From the NCBI RefSeq assembly GCF_014645315.1, contig NZ_BMLQ01000005.1, forward strand, positions 272,590 through 336,589: a stretch of 64,000 nt of DNA. Reading direction: 5' to 3'. This DNA is from Citricoccus zhacaiensis (GTDB lineage: Bacteria > Actinomycetota > Actinomycetes > Actinomycetales > Micrococcaceae). Of this stretch, positions 43,799-51,972 are shown piece by piece. The position numbers were made by a program, and so were the translations under genes. Positions within the stretch are counted from its first letter, which is position 1. Each line of letters starts with the position of its first letter. The notes beneath the pieces were generated by a model, which had not been told where the DNA came from, did not search any database, and saw nothing but the letters and a program-made list of their open reading frames with translations.

Positions 43799-44385
43799 TC
43801 AAACGGGTCCTCGACACGGTCGTCTCGGCAGCGGCCTTGGTGGTCACCAGCCCCGCACTGGCTGTAGTGGCCGTCACCATCAAGGCGACGTCTCCGGGCC
43901 CGGTGCTCTTCACCCAGGAACGTGTCGGGCAGTACGGCCGGACGTTCAAGATTCACAAGTTCCGGACCATGCGACCCGACCACGGTGGACTGGCCGTATC
44001 CGGCACCGGAGATCCACGGGTGACCCGCATCGGCGCGATCCTCCGCAAGACCAAGCTGGACGAGATCCCGCAGTTCTACGATGTGCTCCGCGGAGATATG
44101 TCGCTGGTGGGACCTCGTCCGGAGGTTCCCGAGTATGTTGCCCAATGGCCCACCGAGATGCGAGCGATCATCTTGTCAGTGAGGCCGGGAATCACGGATC
44201 CCGCGTCCATCGAGTTTCGGAACGAGGGCGACGAACTGGCGCTGGCCCGGGATCCTGAGTCGCATTATGTGGACTCGATCCTTCCGAGAAAGGCCGCTGC
44301 ATACGTGGACTACGTGAAGCATAGGTCTCTGGTGGGGGATCTGAAAATTCTTGGCAACACCGCGAAGGTGGTGCTGTTCCGATGA
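43795..44385 (+). CDS. Initiating phosphoglycosyl transferase (PglC-like, small bacterial sugar transferase)
   Basis: 196 aa, matching the minimal monotopic PGT core. A re-entrant N-terminal helix (TVVSAAALVVTSPALAVVAV) is followed by QERVGQYGRTFKIHKFRTM, the catalytic Asp-Glu pair in KLDEIPQF and SLVGPRPEVP. It transfers a sugar-1-phosphate from its UDP carrier to undecaprenyl phosphate, starting the repeat unit. Position after the bacillosamine-type genes suggests UDP-diNAcBac or a relative as donor. Lacks the large membrane domain of WbaP/WcaJ enzymes. GTG start overlaps the aminotransferase stop. Confidence 0.92.
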   Translation: MIKRVLDTVVSAAALVVTSPALAVVAVTIKATSPGPVLFTQERVGQYGRTFKIHKFRTMRPDHGGLAVSGTGDPRVTRIGAILRKTKLDEIPQFYDVLRGDMSLVGPRPEVPEYVAQWPTEMRAIILSVRPGITDPASIEFRNEGDELALARDPESHYVDSILPRKAAAYVDYVKHRSLVGDLKILGNTAKVVLFR

Positions 44386-44431
44386 GATCGGTCAGCAGAC
44401 AGACAATGACGAGCAATCATGGAGGACAACA

Positions 44432-45478
44432 GTGAGTGACAAGAGCGAACCGAAGCAGGCGGTTCCCGAGTCCGTGCTGATCACCGGCGGCACTGGCAGC
44501 TTCGGCCATCGTATGGTGCGTTACCTACTCGACCAGGGCAGTGAACGGGTCCACGTCCTGAGCCGCGATGAGGCCAAGCAGGATCAGATGCGCCATGACC
44601 TCGGTGACAACCGGATCCGTTACTTCCTCGGCGATGTCCGAGACTATGACAGCATCCGTGCGGCCATGCTGGGAGTGACGCATGTCTTCCATGCGGCGGC
44701 GCTCAAGCAGGTGCCGTCGGCGGAGTTCTTCCCGATGCAGGCCGTCAAGACCAACGTCACGGGCAGCGAGAACGTCGTCAAGGCCGCGGAAGAGGTTGGA
44801 GTCGAATCCGTGGTGTGCCTCAGCACGGACAAGGCGGTATACCCGGTCAACGCCATGGGCATGACCAAGGCATTGATGGAAAAGGTCGCCCAATCGCACG
44901 GCTTGGAGAATCCGCAGGCCAAGACCGTGGTTTCCTGCGTGCGCTATGGCAACGTCCTGTACTCGCGGGGCAGTGTGGTCCCGCTGTTCATCAACCAGCT
45001 CAAGGCCGGCAAGAAGATCACCGTCACGGATCCGGACATGACGCGCTTCATGATGAGTCTCGATCAGAGCGTGGACCTGGTGCACTATGCCATGAACAAC
45101 GCCGAACAGGGCGACCTGTTCATCCGCAAGGTCCCCTCGTGCACCATCGGGACGTTGGCAGCCGCCGTCTGTGAGCTCTTTGACCGAGTACCGGACATGA
45201 ACATCATCGGCACACGCCATGGGGAGAAGCTCTCTGAGCAGCTGGCCACTCGTGAGGAATTGGCGCGCGCAGTGGATCATGGCGACTATTTCCGGGTGAC
45301 TGCAGACAAGCGGCAGTTGGACTACACACCCTTCTTCGAGGAGGGCAGCAAGACCGTGAACACCTACGAGGACTACGACTCGCACACCGCCCGGCACATG
45401 GATGTCGAGGAGACCAAGGAGCTTCTCCTGAGTCTCCCGGAGATCCAACGCGAGCGGAAGAACTGGGGGCTGGCGTGA
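44432..45478 (+). CDS. capE: UDP-N-acetylglucosamine 4,6-dehydratase/5-epimerase (CapE/FnlA/WbjB)
   Basis: 348 aa. SDR start VLITGGTGSFGHRMV; catalytic motif AMGMTKALMEK, where Met replaces Tyr (MxxxK), a mark of the CapE family; KAVYPVNAMGMTK and GTRHGEKLSE support the assignment. Soluble, without membrane helices, unlike the enzyme at 38886. It performs the first step of UDP-L-FucNAc synthesis, followed directly by capF and capG. Start is GTG 44432 with GGAGG seven bases upstream; longer readings enter the preceding gene. Confidence 0.93.
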   Translation: MSDKSEPKQAVPESVLITGGTGSFGHRMVRYLLDQGSERVHVLSRDEAKQDQMRHDLGDNRIRYFLGDVRDYDSIRAAMLGVTHVFHAAALKQVPSAEFFPMQAVKTNVTGSENVVKAAEEVGVESVVCLSTDKAVYPVNAMGMTKALMEKVAQSHGLENPQAKTVVSCVRYGNVLYSRGSVVPLFINQLKAGKKITVTDPDMTRFMMSLDQSVDLVHYAMNNAEQGDLFIRKVPSCTIGTLAAAVCELFDRVPDMNIIGTRHGEKLSEQLATREELARAVDHGDYFRVTADKRQLDYTPFFEEGSKTVNTYEDYDSHTARHMDVEETKELLLSLPEIQRERKNWGLA

Positions 45479-46578
45479 GCATCATCGCTGCAACCGGCGC
45501 CGGTGGATTTCTGGGGTGGCATCTACGGATCCGCAACTTCTCCAGGACGGGTGAGGACGTCCGTTCCATTCACCTCGGTGATGGCTTCGATCTGGCTGAT
45601 GCGACCGCGGCCATTGACGGTGCTGACCGGCTCGTCCACGTGGCGGGCGTCAACCGCGGCACCGCTGAGGAGGTCGCCCGGGGGAATCGCCTGATGGCCG
45701 GTCAAATCGCCGAGGCCCTCAGGATCGCTCCGAGCCCGCCAGAGACGGTGGTGTACGCCAACTCCATCCAGGCGGGCAACGGATCTGAGTACGGCTCTGC
45801 TAAGCAGGATGCAGCGCGCCTCCTCGAGGACGCTTGTAAAGAGCTGGGCCTGACGTTCGTGGACCTGCTTCTCCCGAACCTTTTCGGCGAGCACGGGAAG
45901 CCGTTCTACAACTCCGTGGTGGCGACGTTCTGCCACCTGACGGCCAACGGGGAGCCTGTCCAGGTGCAACACGACAAGGAACTCCAGCTCATGCACGCCC
46001 AGGTGGCGGCAGAAGCCCTCCTGGACGCCCAGGCGTCTCAGGACCTTGACACCTACCGGACATCGGACGTGACCGTCTCGGAGATCGCCCAGAAGCTGTC
46101 CGACTTCCACGAGATCTACTCTCGGTCGGAGATCCCAGATCTGACGGACTCCTTCGACCGGGATCTGTTCAACACCTATCGGTCCTACGCCTTCGGGGCC
46201 CGGCCTGCGCAGACGCTCGAGCCGCGCGCCGATCAGCGGGGACACTTGGTGGAGACGGTCAAGAGTCATGGTGGTGAGGGACAGACGTTCTTCTCCACCA
46301 CGAGACCGGGCGTGGTCCGCGGCCAGCATTACCACCTACGGAAGATCGAACGTTTCGTGGTGCTAGCCGGTGAGGCTTCACTCGGGCTGCGGCGCATGTT
46401 CTCCACGGAGACGATGACGATCAACGTCAACGGCGACCAGCCCCAGGCTGTGGATATGCCCATCGGCTGGGTGCACAACATCTGCAACACGGGCACGTAC
46501 GATGACGTCCTCACGCAATTCTGGACCAACGAGATCTTCAACCCCGATGACACCGACACGTTCTACCAGGAAGTCTGA
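45475..46578 (+). CDS. capF: UDP-2-acetamido-2,6-dideoxy-hexulose reductase/epimerase (CapF/FnlB)
   Basis: 367 aa, bifunctional as in Staphylococcus CapF. N-terminal SDR reductase (TGAGGFLGWHLRIRN; SIQAGNGSEYGSAKQ holds the YxxxK) covers about 1-240, and a C-terminal cupin (RADQRGHLVE, GVVRGQHYHLRKIERF, PIGWVHNICNTG) covers about 245-367, with His residues for zinc. The cupin epimerises C3 and the SDR reduces C4 in the UDP-L-FucNAc pathway. Overlaps capE by 4 bases. Confidence 0.93.
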   Translation: MSIIAATGAGGFLGWHLRIRNFSRTGEDVRSIHLGDGFDLADATAAIDGADRLVHVAGVNRGTAEEVARGNRLMAGQIAEALRIAPSPPETVVYANSIQAGNGSEYGSAKQDAARLLEDACKELGLTFVDLLLPNLFGEHGKPFYNSVVATFCHLTANGEPVQVQHDKELQLMHAQVAAEALLDAQASQDLDTYRTSDVTVSEIAQKLSDFHEIYSRSEIPDLTDSFDRDLFNTYRSYAFGARPAQTLEPRADQRGHLVETVKSHGGEGQTFFSTTRPGVVRGQHYHLRKIERFVVLAGEASLGLRRMFSTETMTINVNGDQPQAVDMPIGWVHNICNTGTYDDVLTQFWTNEIFNPDDTDTFYQEV

Positions 46579-46585
46579 GGCTGCT

Positions 46586-47716
46586 GTGGCCAAGAAGCTG
46601 AAAGTCATGACCGTTGTGGGGACCCGGCCGGAGATCATCCGGCTGGCGTGCGTGATCCGCCGGCTGGAGGCCACTACGGACCACGTACTGGTGCACACGG
46701 GCCAGAACTACGACTACAACCTTAACGAGGTGTTCTTCCGAGATCTGGGGCTGCGGAGCCCGGACCATGTCCTGAACGTGGACACCTCGTCCCTTGGGGC
46801 GGTTCTGGGAGACGTGCTGCGGGGCACCGAACGGGTGCTTCTGGAGGAGAACCCGGACGCCATGGTGGTCCTGGGGGACACCAACAGCTGTGTCTCTGCC
46901 ATTATGGGTAAGCGGCTCAAGGTGCCGGTGTTCCACCTCGAAGCCGGAAACCGTTCTTTCGACCCGAACGTTCCCGAGGAGATCAACCGGCACCTCGTGG
47001 ACCACGTGAGCGACTACAACCTCGTCTACACGGAGCACTCGCGGCGCAACCTGCTCTCGGAGGGACTGCACCCGCGCAATGTGATGGTGATGGGTTCGCC
47101 GATGCTGGAGGTGCTGACGTCCTACCGCGATCAGATCGACGCCTCGGACGTGCTGGACCGACTCGGTCTCGAACCGGGCGGGTACTTGCTGGCCAGCGTC
47201 CACCGTGAGGAGAACGTGGACCGTAAGGACCGCCTGGAGCAGGTCCTTGCCTCACTGCAGGCTGTGGCCTCCGACCAGGACGTCCCGTTCCTCGTCTCCA
47301 CCCATCCCAGGACGCGCAAGCGGATTGAGGAGTATGGCCTGGAGACCAACACCAACCTCCGACTCCACGAGCCCCTCGGTTTCCACGACTACAATAAGCT
47401 CCAGCTCGCTGCCCGCTGCGTCATCTCGGACTCAGGGACGATCTCCGAAGAATCTTCTATGCTGGGGTTCCCCGCTGTCACGCTTAGGGATGCCATAGAA
47501 CGCCCTGAAGCTATTGATACCGGATCGATCATTACTACTGGGCTTGAGCCTGATGATGTTGTTGATTCAGTACGTATGACGATCCAACAACACAGAGAAG
47601 ATGGGCGGTCGACAATCCCGAACGACTATGGGATCGCTGATTCCTCGCGCCGGGTAGTGAATTTTATACGATCGAATGCTCGACTCCACCACCGTCGAGC
47701 CGGGATTCGCATATGA
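46586..47716 (+). CDS. capG: UDP-N-acetyl-L-talosamine/fucosamine 2-epimerase (CapG/FnlC)
   Basis: 376 aa. WecB-fold non-hydrolysing epimerase: VVGTRPEIIRLACVI, HTGQNYDYNLNEVFF (typical of CapG rather than WecB), LEAGNRSFDPNVPEEINR and ISDSGTISEESSMLG. It completes UDP-L-FucNAc synthesis. GTG start with GAGG five bases before it, 7 bases after capF. Base composition falls sharply inside the gene, around 47450-47520, and the last ~12 residues (LHHRRAGIRI) do not look like the usual end, so the 3' part may come from a recombination event. An IS remnant follows directly. Confidence 0.9.
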   Translation: MAKKLKVMTVVGTRPEIIRLACVIRRLEATTDHVLVHTGQNYDYNLNEVFFRDLGLRSPDHVLNVDTSSLGAVLGDVLRGTERVLLEENPDAMVVLGDTNSCVSAIMGKRLKVPVFHLEAGNRSFDPNVPEEINRHLVDHVSDYNLVYTEHSRRNLLSEGLHPRNVMVMGSPMLEVLTSYRDQIDASDVLDRLGLEPGGYLLASVHREENVDRKDRLEQVLASLQAVASDQDVPFLVSTHPRTRKRIEEYGLETNTNLRLHEPLGFHDYNKLQLAARCVISDSGTISEESSMLGFPAVTLRDAIERPEAIDTGSIITTGLEPDDVVDSVRMTIQQHREDGRSTIPNDYGIADSSRRVVNFIRSNARLHHRRAGIRI

Positions 47717-47734
47717 GGAACTGTAGAACAACCT

Positions 47735-47856
47735 GGTCGTTGAGATGACCTCGCGGCACAGCTCGTCCTTGAACTCCTGAGTGGACCGTTGTCGTGATGT
47801 AGTCATGCCACGACCCTCTTTCAGTAACGCCCTCATCTTAAGAGGGCCCACTGTCC
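47735..47856 (-). mobile_element. Remnant of an IS3-family insertion sequence (5' end of orfA)
   Basis: On the minus strand ATG 47806 opens MTTSRQRSTQEFKDELCREVIST, very like the first residues of actinobacterial IS3-type OrfA (there followed by KPI.DVA). After about 24 codons similarity stops and unrelated sequence follows. Upstream lies GAGGGTCG ribosome-site text and a 6-bp hairpin GCCCTC/GAGGGC (47829-47847), as near an IS terminus. The rest of the element is lost. It marks the left part of the lower-GC insert. Confidence 0.6.
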
Positions 47857-47970
47857 GAAATCACCGCGGCAGGTCAGACCTCTTATATCTAACAGCTAAT
47901 ATGGTGGAGTTGTGGAAGACCGTTCGAGGCAACAAGCTTTGTACAGCAATCACTGACATAGGAGTTAAGT

Positions 47971-49053
47971 GTGAAGATCTTGTCGGTTGTGGGAGCTCGG
48001 CCGCAATTCGTGAAGCTCGCCGCAATCTCCCGTGCCATTGCTCGCAAGAGGGAAGCAGGTGAGGATCTCGAACACGTCATAGTTCACACTGGACAACATT
48101 ACGACGCGGGCATGAGCGACGTCTTCTTCAACGACCTACAGATCCCCGAAGCCGATTTCAACCTGGCAATTGGATCGGCACAGCATGGTGCACAGACGGG
48201 TCGAATGTTAGAACGGCTAGAAGAAGTCATTCTTGAGCAACGTCCAGATTGGACCTTGGTCTACGGGGATACGAATTCAACATTGGCTGGCACGCTCGCC
48301 GCCGTGAAACAACACCTTCCAGTTGCACATTTGGAAGCAGGTCTTCGGTCCTTCAACCGAAAGATGCCCGAAGAGATTAATCGAATCGTAACCGATCACG
48401 CGGCAGACCTACTTTTGGCGCCTACTGAAGTCGCGGCGAGTCATCTCGATAATGAAGGTCTATCTCGTCGCACAGTTGTCACGGGTGACGTCATGGCGGA
48501 CATTTGTCTGACCGTTGCCGACGCTGCCAGAAATGACCCGGCTAGCCTCAAATTGCCCGGCGGAATTGACCCCGAATCCCCGTATCTTGTTGCCACAATC
48601 CACAGGGCAGAAAACACCGATGATCCCAATAAGTTACGCAGGATCATCGACGGGCTACAAGCCCTGAAAACTCCTGTTGCGCTTTTCGCTCATCCTCGAC
48701 TTGTTGATAGAGCGTCAAAAGCTGGGCTAGAACTTCAAAGCGGTATGGTGAAACTGTCGCCACCTGCTCCGTATCCTGGGTTGATTGCTGCAGTTCAGCG
48801 GTCGGTCGGAGTGATAACCGACAGCGGAGGTCTCCAGAAGGAATCCTTTCTTCTGCAGATTCCATGTACGACCGTCCGCAGTGAAACTGAGTGGGTAGAA
48901 ACCCTGCAAGACGACTGGAATATTCTCGTATCTGATTCTGACAGCCTCATCTCTGCGGCTTCACGCCCATTTCCTACGGCTCCTCAAGGCGTGCCTTACG
49001 GACGAGGCGACGCTTCAGAAAAAGCGATTCAGGCACTTTTAGACTTTTCTTGA
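47971..49053 (+). CDS. wecB: UDP-N-acetylglucosamine 2-epimerase, non-hydrolysing (WecB/WbpI-like)
   Basis: 360 aa. SVVGARPQFVKLAAI, HTGQHYDAGMSDVFF, VYGDTNSTLAG, LEAGLRSFNRKMPEEINR, IHRAENTDD and ITDSGGLQKES are the epimerase signatures. It interconverts UDP-GlcNAc and UDP-ManNAc, or the 3-acetamido uronic forms if it serves as WbpI; the presence of WbpE/WbpB-like genes at 53-55 kb keeps both open. GTG start with GGAG nearby. Codon use is less GC-biased than in neighbouring genes, in keeping with transfer. Confidence 0.9.
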   Translation: MKILSVVGARPQFVKLAAISRAIARKREAGEDLEHVIVHTGQHYDAGMSDVFFNDLQIPEADFNLAIGSAQHGAQTGRMLERLEEVILEQRPDWTLVYGDTNSTLAGTLAAVKQHLPVAHLEAGLRSFNRKMPEEINRIVTDHAADLLLAPTEVAASHLDNEGLSRRTVVTGDVMADICLTVADAARNDPASLKLPGGIDPESPYLVATIHRAENTDDPNKLRRIIDGLQALKTPVALFAHPRLVDRASKAGLELQSGMVKLSPPAPYPGLIAAVQRSVGVITDSGGLQKESFLLQIPCTTVRSETEWVETLQDDWNILVSDSDSLISAASRPFPTAPQGVPYGRGDASEKAIQALLDFS

Positions 49054-49168
49054 AAAACAGGCCCAAATCGCAATCAATACAGTTTAAGCGCAAGATTTCG
49101 AGGAAAATTAATTCTCGGGAGGCATCAAGCAGAGTCTCGCGTCTATTTTATCCTCAAAGGAGAAGTCT

Positions 49169-50323
49169 ATGAAGGTTTCCATATTTACGACTGCTCACCC
49201 TCTTGACGATGTCCGAGTCTATAGTAAGTTTGCGCGGTCATTTATGAACCACGGACATCGCCTAAGTTGGATTGGCCCTGCCATTTCGTATTTCTCGGGC
49301 AACTCATTCCGAGATAATTCAATTGATTACGATGTTTATCCTCAGGGCCGAGGCAGGATGAGTCGATTAGCTGCCATACCTAAATCTGCTATTCGGCTCG
49401 CCAAGCACCGGGGGGCAGAGTGGGTTTATTGTCCGGATCCTGACGCCGCGGCTATCGCAGTTATTTTGAAGCCATTGCATGGGTCCAAAGTTATCTTCGA
49501 TGTTCATGAGGAATACCACACTGACTTGCTATCTCGATGGTTAGGTAAGAGCTCCGGGAAGCTCGCGTCGAACCTATTGATTAGCTCTATTCGATTTGTA
49601 ACGAGGCGTAGCGACATTGTCACTGGAGTTAGTCCAGCGGTCCTGACGGTCTACGAGGGCCACATGCAGACTTCAGTAACGGTACTGAACTCAGCTCCCG
49701 ACTGGTTTGCCGCGCTTAAAGCAGAGTCTGCTGCAGGAGGAGATGATAAGCTAGTGACATTCTTCCATGGTAAAGCGACTGGAATTAATGGGACTGCCGA
49801 AATCTTGAGTGGCCTTAGATTGCTCCGGAGTGACGCCCGAGTCTTAATGTTTCCTTCTTCGAAAAATTCGGAGGACCCTCCATACATGGAGAATTTCTAC
49901 GATCTGACTGAAGAATATGATGCTTCACATCAGTTGATTTTGTCTGATTCTGTTCCTCATAGCGAGATTCCCGCAATCATGGATACGTGTCAGGTAGGAA
50001 TGATCGGGTATGGACGAGAGCTAGGGCGGGCGAGTTTGCCGAATCGGTTGTTCGAGTACATGTCGCGAGGATTAGCGATTATGGCTCCGACATATTCGCC
50101 TCTCATCCGTGAGATAATTGAAAAGTATGATATTGGGATTTGTTGCGATTTTGAAGATCCCCAGTCTATAGCGAATGGCATCGAATGGTTTCAGGATAAT
50201 CCGGACTTGGTTTCGGCGATGGGAAAGCGTTCGCGTGAAGCATTTCTGCGGGATTTCAGTTGGGATGCTGAATTCAGCAAGTTACTTGATCAGATGGGTC
50301 AGGGCATTAGGAATCGCGATTGA
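49169..50323 (+). CDS. Glycosyltransferase, family 4-like
   Basis: 384 aa. N-terminal GT-B Rossmann start VSIFTTAHPLDDVRVYSKF, VIFDVHEEYHTDLLSRW in the acceptor domain, VTFFHGKATGINGTAEIL at the domain hinge, and a C-terminal donor-site region ELGRASLPNRLFEYMSRGLA, with Glu in the usual NRxFEYM pattern. Probably adds one sugar to the lipid-linked repeat unit at the inner face of the membrane. AAAGGAGA precedes the ATG. One of the lowest-GC genes in the window, with many AT-ending codons, pointing to horizontal acquisition. Confidence 0.88.
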   Translation: MKVSIFTTAHPLDDVRVYSKFARSFMNHGHRLSWIGPAISYFSGNSFRDNSIDYDVYPQGRGRMSRLAAIPKSAIRLAKHRGAEWVYCPDPDAAAIAVILKPLHGSKVIFDVHEEYHTDLLSRWLGKSSGKLASNLLISSIRFVTRRSDIVTGVSPAVLTVYEGHMQTSVTVLNSAPDWFAALKAESAAGGDDKLVTFFHGKATGINGTAEILSGLRLLRSDARVLMFPSSKNSEDPPYMENFYDLTEEYDASHQLILSDSVPHSEIPAIMDTCQVGMIGYGRELGRASLPNRLFEYMSRGLAIMAPTYSPLIREIIEKYDIGICCDFEDPQSIANGIEWFQDNPDLVSAMGKRSREAFLRDFSWDAEFSKLLDQMGQGIRNRD

Positions 50324-50574
50324 TGTTTAGTACGAATTGAGAATCACTATATTTTTGGATATTCACGCATCGATATTCGCCACCATACATCGGTGGTTAA
50401 TTATTGAGTTATCTATTTTTGATTTCATTTCGTTGATCAACTCGCTTGTATCTTCACCGGTTGCCCTGGCCACTTGTCTGGCCGATGGCTCCCGCGAGCC
50501 GTGCGCCTAATGTCGGTAAGTCCTGATGCGGACGACGTTCGCTTGAGATCGTATATTTACTGAGGAGGATCGGC
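50324..50574. other. AT-rich intergenic region upstream of the flippase
   Basis: 251 bases, A/T-rich in the first half (runs such as CTATATTTTTGG and TTAATTATTGAG) and GC-rich around 50460-50520. Probably holds a promoter for the small peptide and flippase genes; no conserved feature was recognised. May be decayed coding sequence from the transfer event. Confidence 0.35.
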
Positions 50575-50661
50575 ATGCGGGGAGTTTTGCCAATCGAGGG
50601 TGTCGACCTGAATTCTCAAATGCTAGCCAAATGTGAGGACGCCTCCTTGTGCGCATTTTGA
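50575..50661 (+). CDS. Possible 28-aa leader peptide before the flippase
   Basis: ATG 50575 follows a GAGGAGG ribosome site by about 10 bases, one of the best in this region. The 28-residue peptide ends in TGA 50659-50661, overlapping the flippase start (GTG 50649), so its translation could feed ribosomes into the flippase. It could also be a chance reading frame or the remnant of a longer gene. No similarity recognised. Confidence 0.35.
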   Translation: MRGVLPIEGVDLNSQMLAKCEDASLCAF

Positions 50662-51884
50662 GAGACTTGGGCGGAGCCGGATGGATTTCACTTGGAACGA
50701 TCCTCGGGCAGGCGCTTATCTATCTTGCCACGCCTTTTATTGCTCGGCTCTATGGCCCAGCTGCATTAGGCGCGGCAACGATTTTCCTCGCAACAGCCAG
50801 CATTCTTGTCCCGTTGCTGACGTTGAGGATGGAGTTTCTCATTCCGTCGGCGAGTGAGGCGGAAGCTAGGTGGATCAGTCGAAGGGCACTGAAGCTAGTT
50901 CTATGTGGGTCTTTCATCGCGTCGGTTGTGTACTCGGTAAGTATTGAGTCCTTTGATGTATGGAATTCACTGGCATTCTGGGTGACTAGCGGTTCGTTGG
51001 CGGCTGCTGCTGTTTCGATTCAGATGTTGGTCCGGCAAGAGAAGTTCCGTCGGATCGGTCTGGGTAAGGTCGCCAATGGGGTGGGCCAAGTGGGTGTCCA
51101 GATACCTGTTGGAGTTTTCTTTCCCGCATCCCGGGGAATTGAGTTTGGGTTCGCCGCCGGATACTTGGCTACGTGGGGTGTGCAGGCGTTCGGGGCACGT
51201 ACGCAGCGTCCTCGTGAACGGATCCGGCGCGCCCGGCGTCGAGCTTTGATGGGCTCCGCCTATAAGTTGGCAATCGCGGGGATCATGAATGCCATCTGCG
51301 TATGGTCCATTCTCATTTCGATAAGCGTATTCGGCAGCGTGGAGGATGCTGGTGTGTTCTCAGCTGTACAAAGACTCTTGGTGACTCCGGTGGGCCTCGT
51401 CACGGCGAGTTTGCTACCTGTGGTCACTGGAGGGGTGGCACATGCGGTGCGTTCCAGCCAGCCGTACGCGCATGTGCTAAAGAAGTGGTTGCTGTTGTTG
51501 ACACCTATATCGTTGGTTGCTGGTGTCGTTCTCGTCTTCATCCCGGAAGCCTTGCTCCTTCGTATTCTGGGTGAGGAATTCCGAGGGGCAGGAAGCTACC
51601 TGGCGGCGCTTGTACCGATGATCGTCGCCCAAATCTTGGCCGGTCCACTGGGTCAACTCCTAGTCGCGACCGGCCATTCCACCGCGCAACTTTTTTGGGA
51701 CTCCGGGCGTTTTGTCCTCATTGTCGTTGCAGCTTCGGTGTGCGGATCCCTAGGTGTCGGTTCGGTGGCTATGACATGGATTCTCTCCATGATCTTCGCA
51801 TCGAGCTACGTCGTGTTCGTTCTCTTGGTCATCGTGTTTGCCAAGAGAGGTGGATTCCCGCCAACTTCACTTCCGGACCAGTAG
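50649..51884 (+). CDS. Polysaccharide flippase (Wzx/MATE-like)
   Basis: 411 aa with about 12 membrane helices. The N-terminus (GWISLGTILGQALIYLATPF, then IARLYGPAALGAATIFLATA) and the layout match Wzx-type lipid-linked oligosaccharide flippases of the MOP superfamily. It should turn the undecaprenyl-linked repeat unit to the outer leaflet, where the polymerase/ligase at 61600-62898 could act. Starts at GTG with GAGG about 10 bases before it. Belongs to the lower-GC part of the locus. Confidence 0.87.
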   Translation: MRILRDLGGAGWISLGTILGQALIYLATPFIARLYGPAALGAATIFLATASILVPLLTLRMEFLIPSASEAEARWISRRALKLVLCGSFIASVVYSVSIESFDVWNSLAFWVTSGSLAAAAVSIQMLVRQEKFRRIGLGKVANGVGQVGVQIPVGVFFPASRGIEFGFAAGYLATWGVQAFGARTQRPRERIRRARRRALMGSAYKLAIAGIMNAICVWSILISISVFGSVEDAGVFSAVQRLLVTPVGLVTASLLPVVTGGVAHAVRSSQPYAHVLKKWLLLLTPISLVAGVVLVFIPEALLLRILGEEFRGAGSYLAALVPMIVAQILAGPLGQLLVATGHSTAQLFWDSGRFVLIVVAASVCGSLGVGSVAMTWILSMIFASSYVVFVLLVIVFAKRGGFPPTSLPDQ

Positions 51885-51972
51885 TTCGAAATGTCAGACG
51901 CTGGACCTAGTATTACCTGCGGCCGGCACGCGTGTGCTACGCCCAAGCGGAAATAGCAGGGGAGATCTGTTA

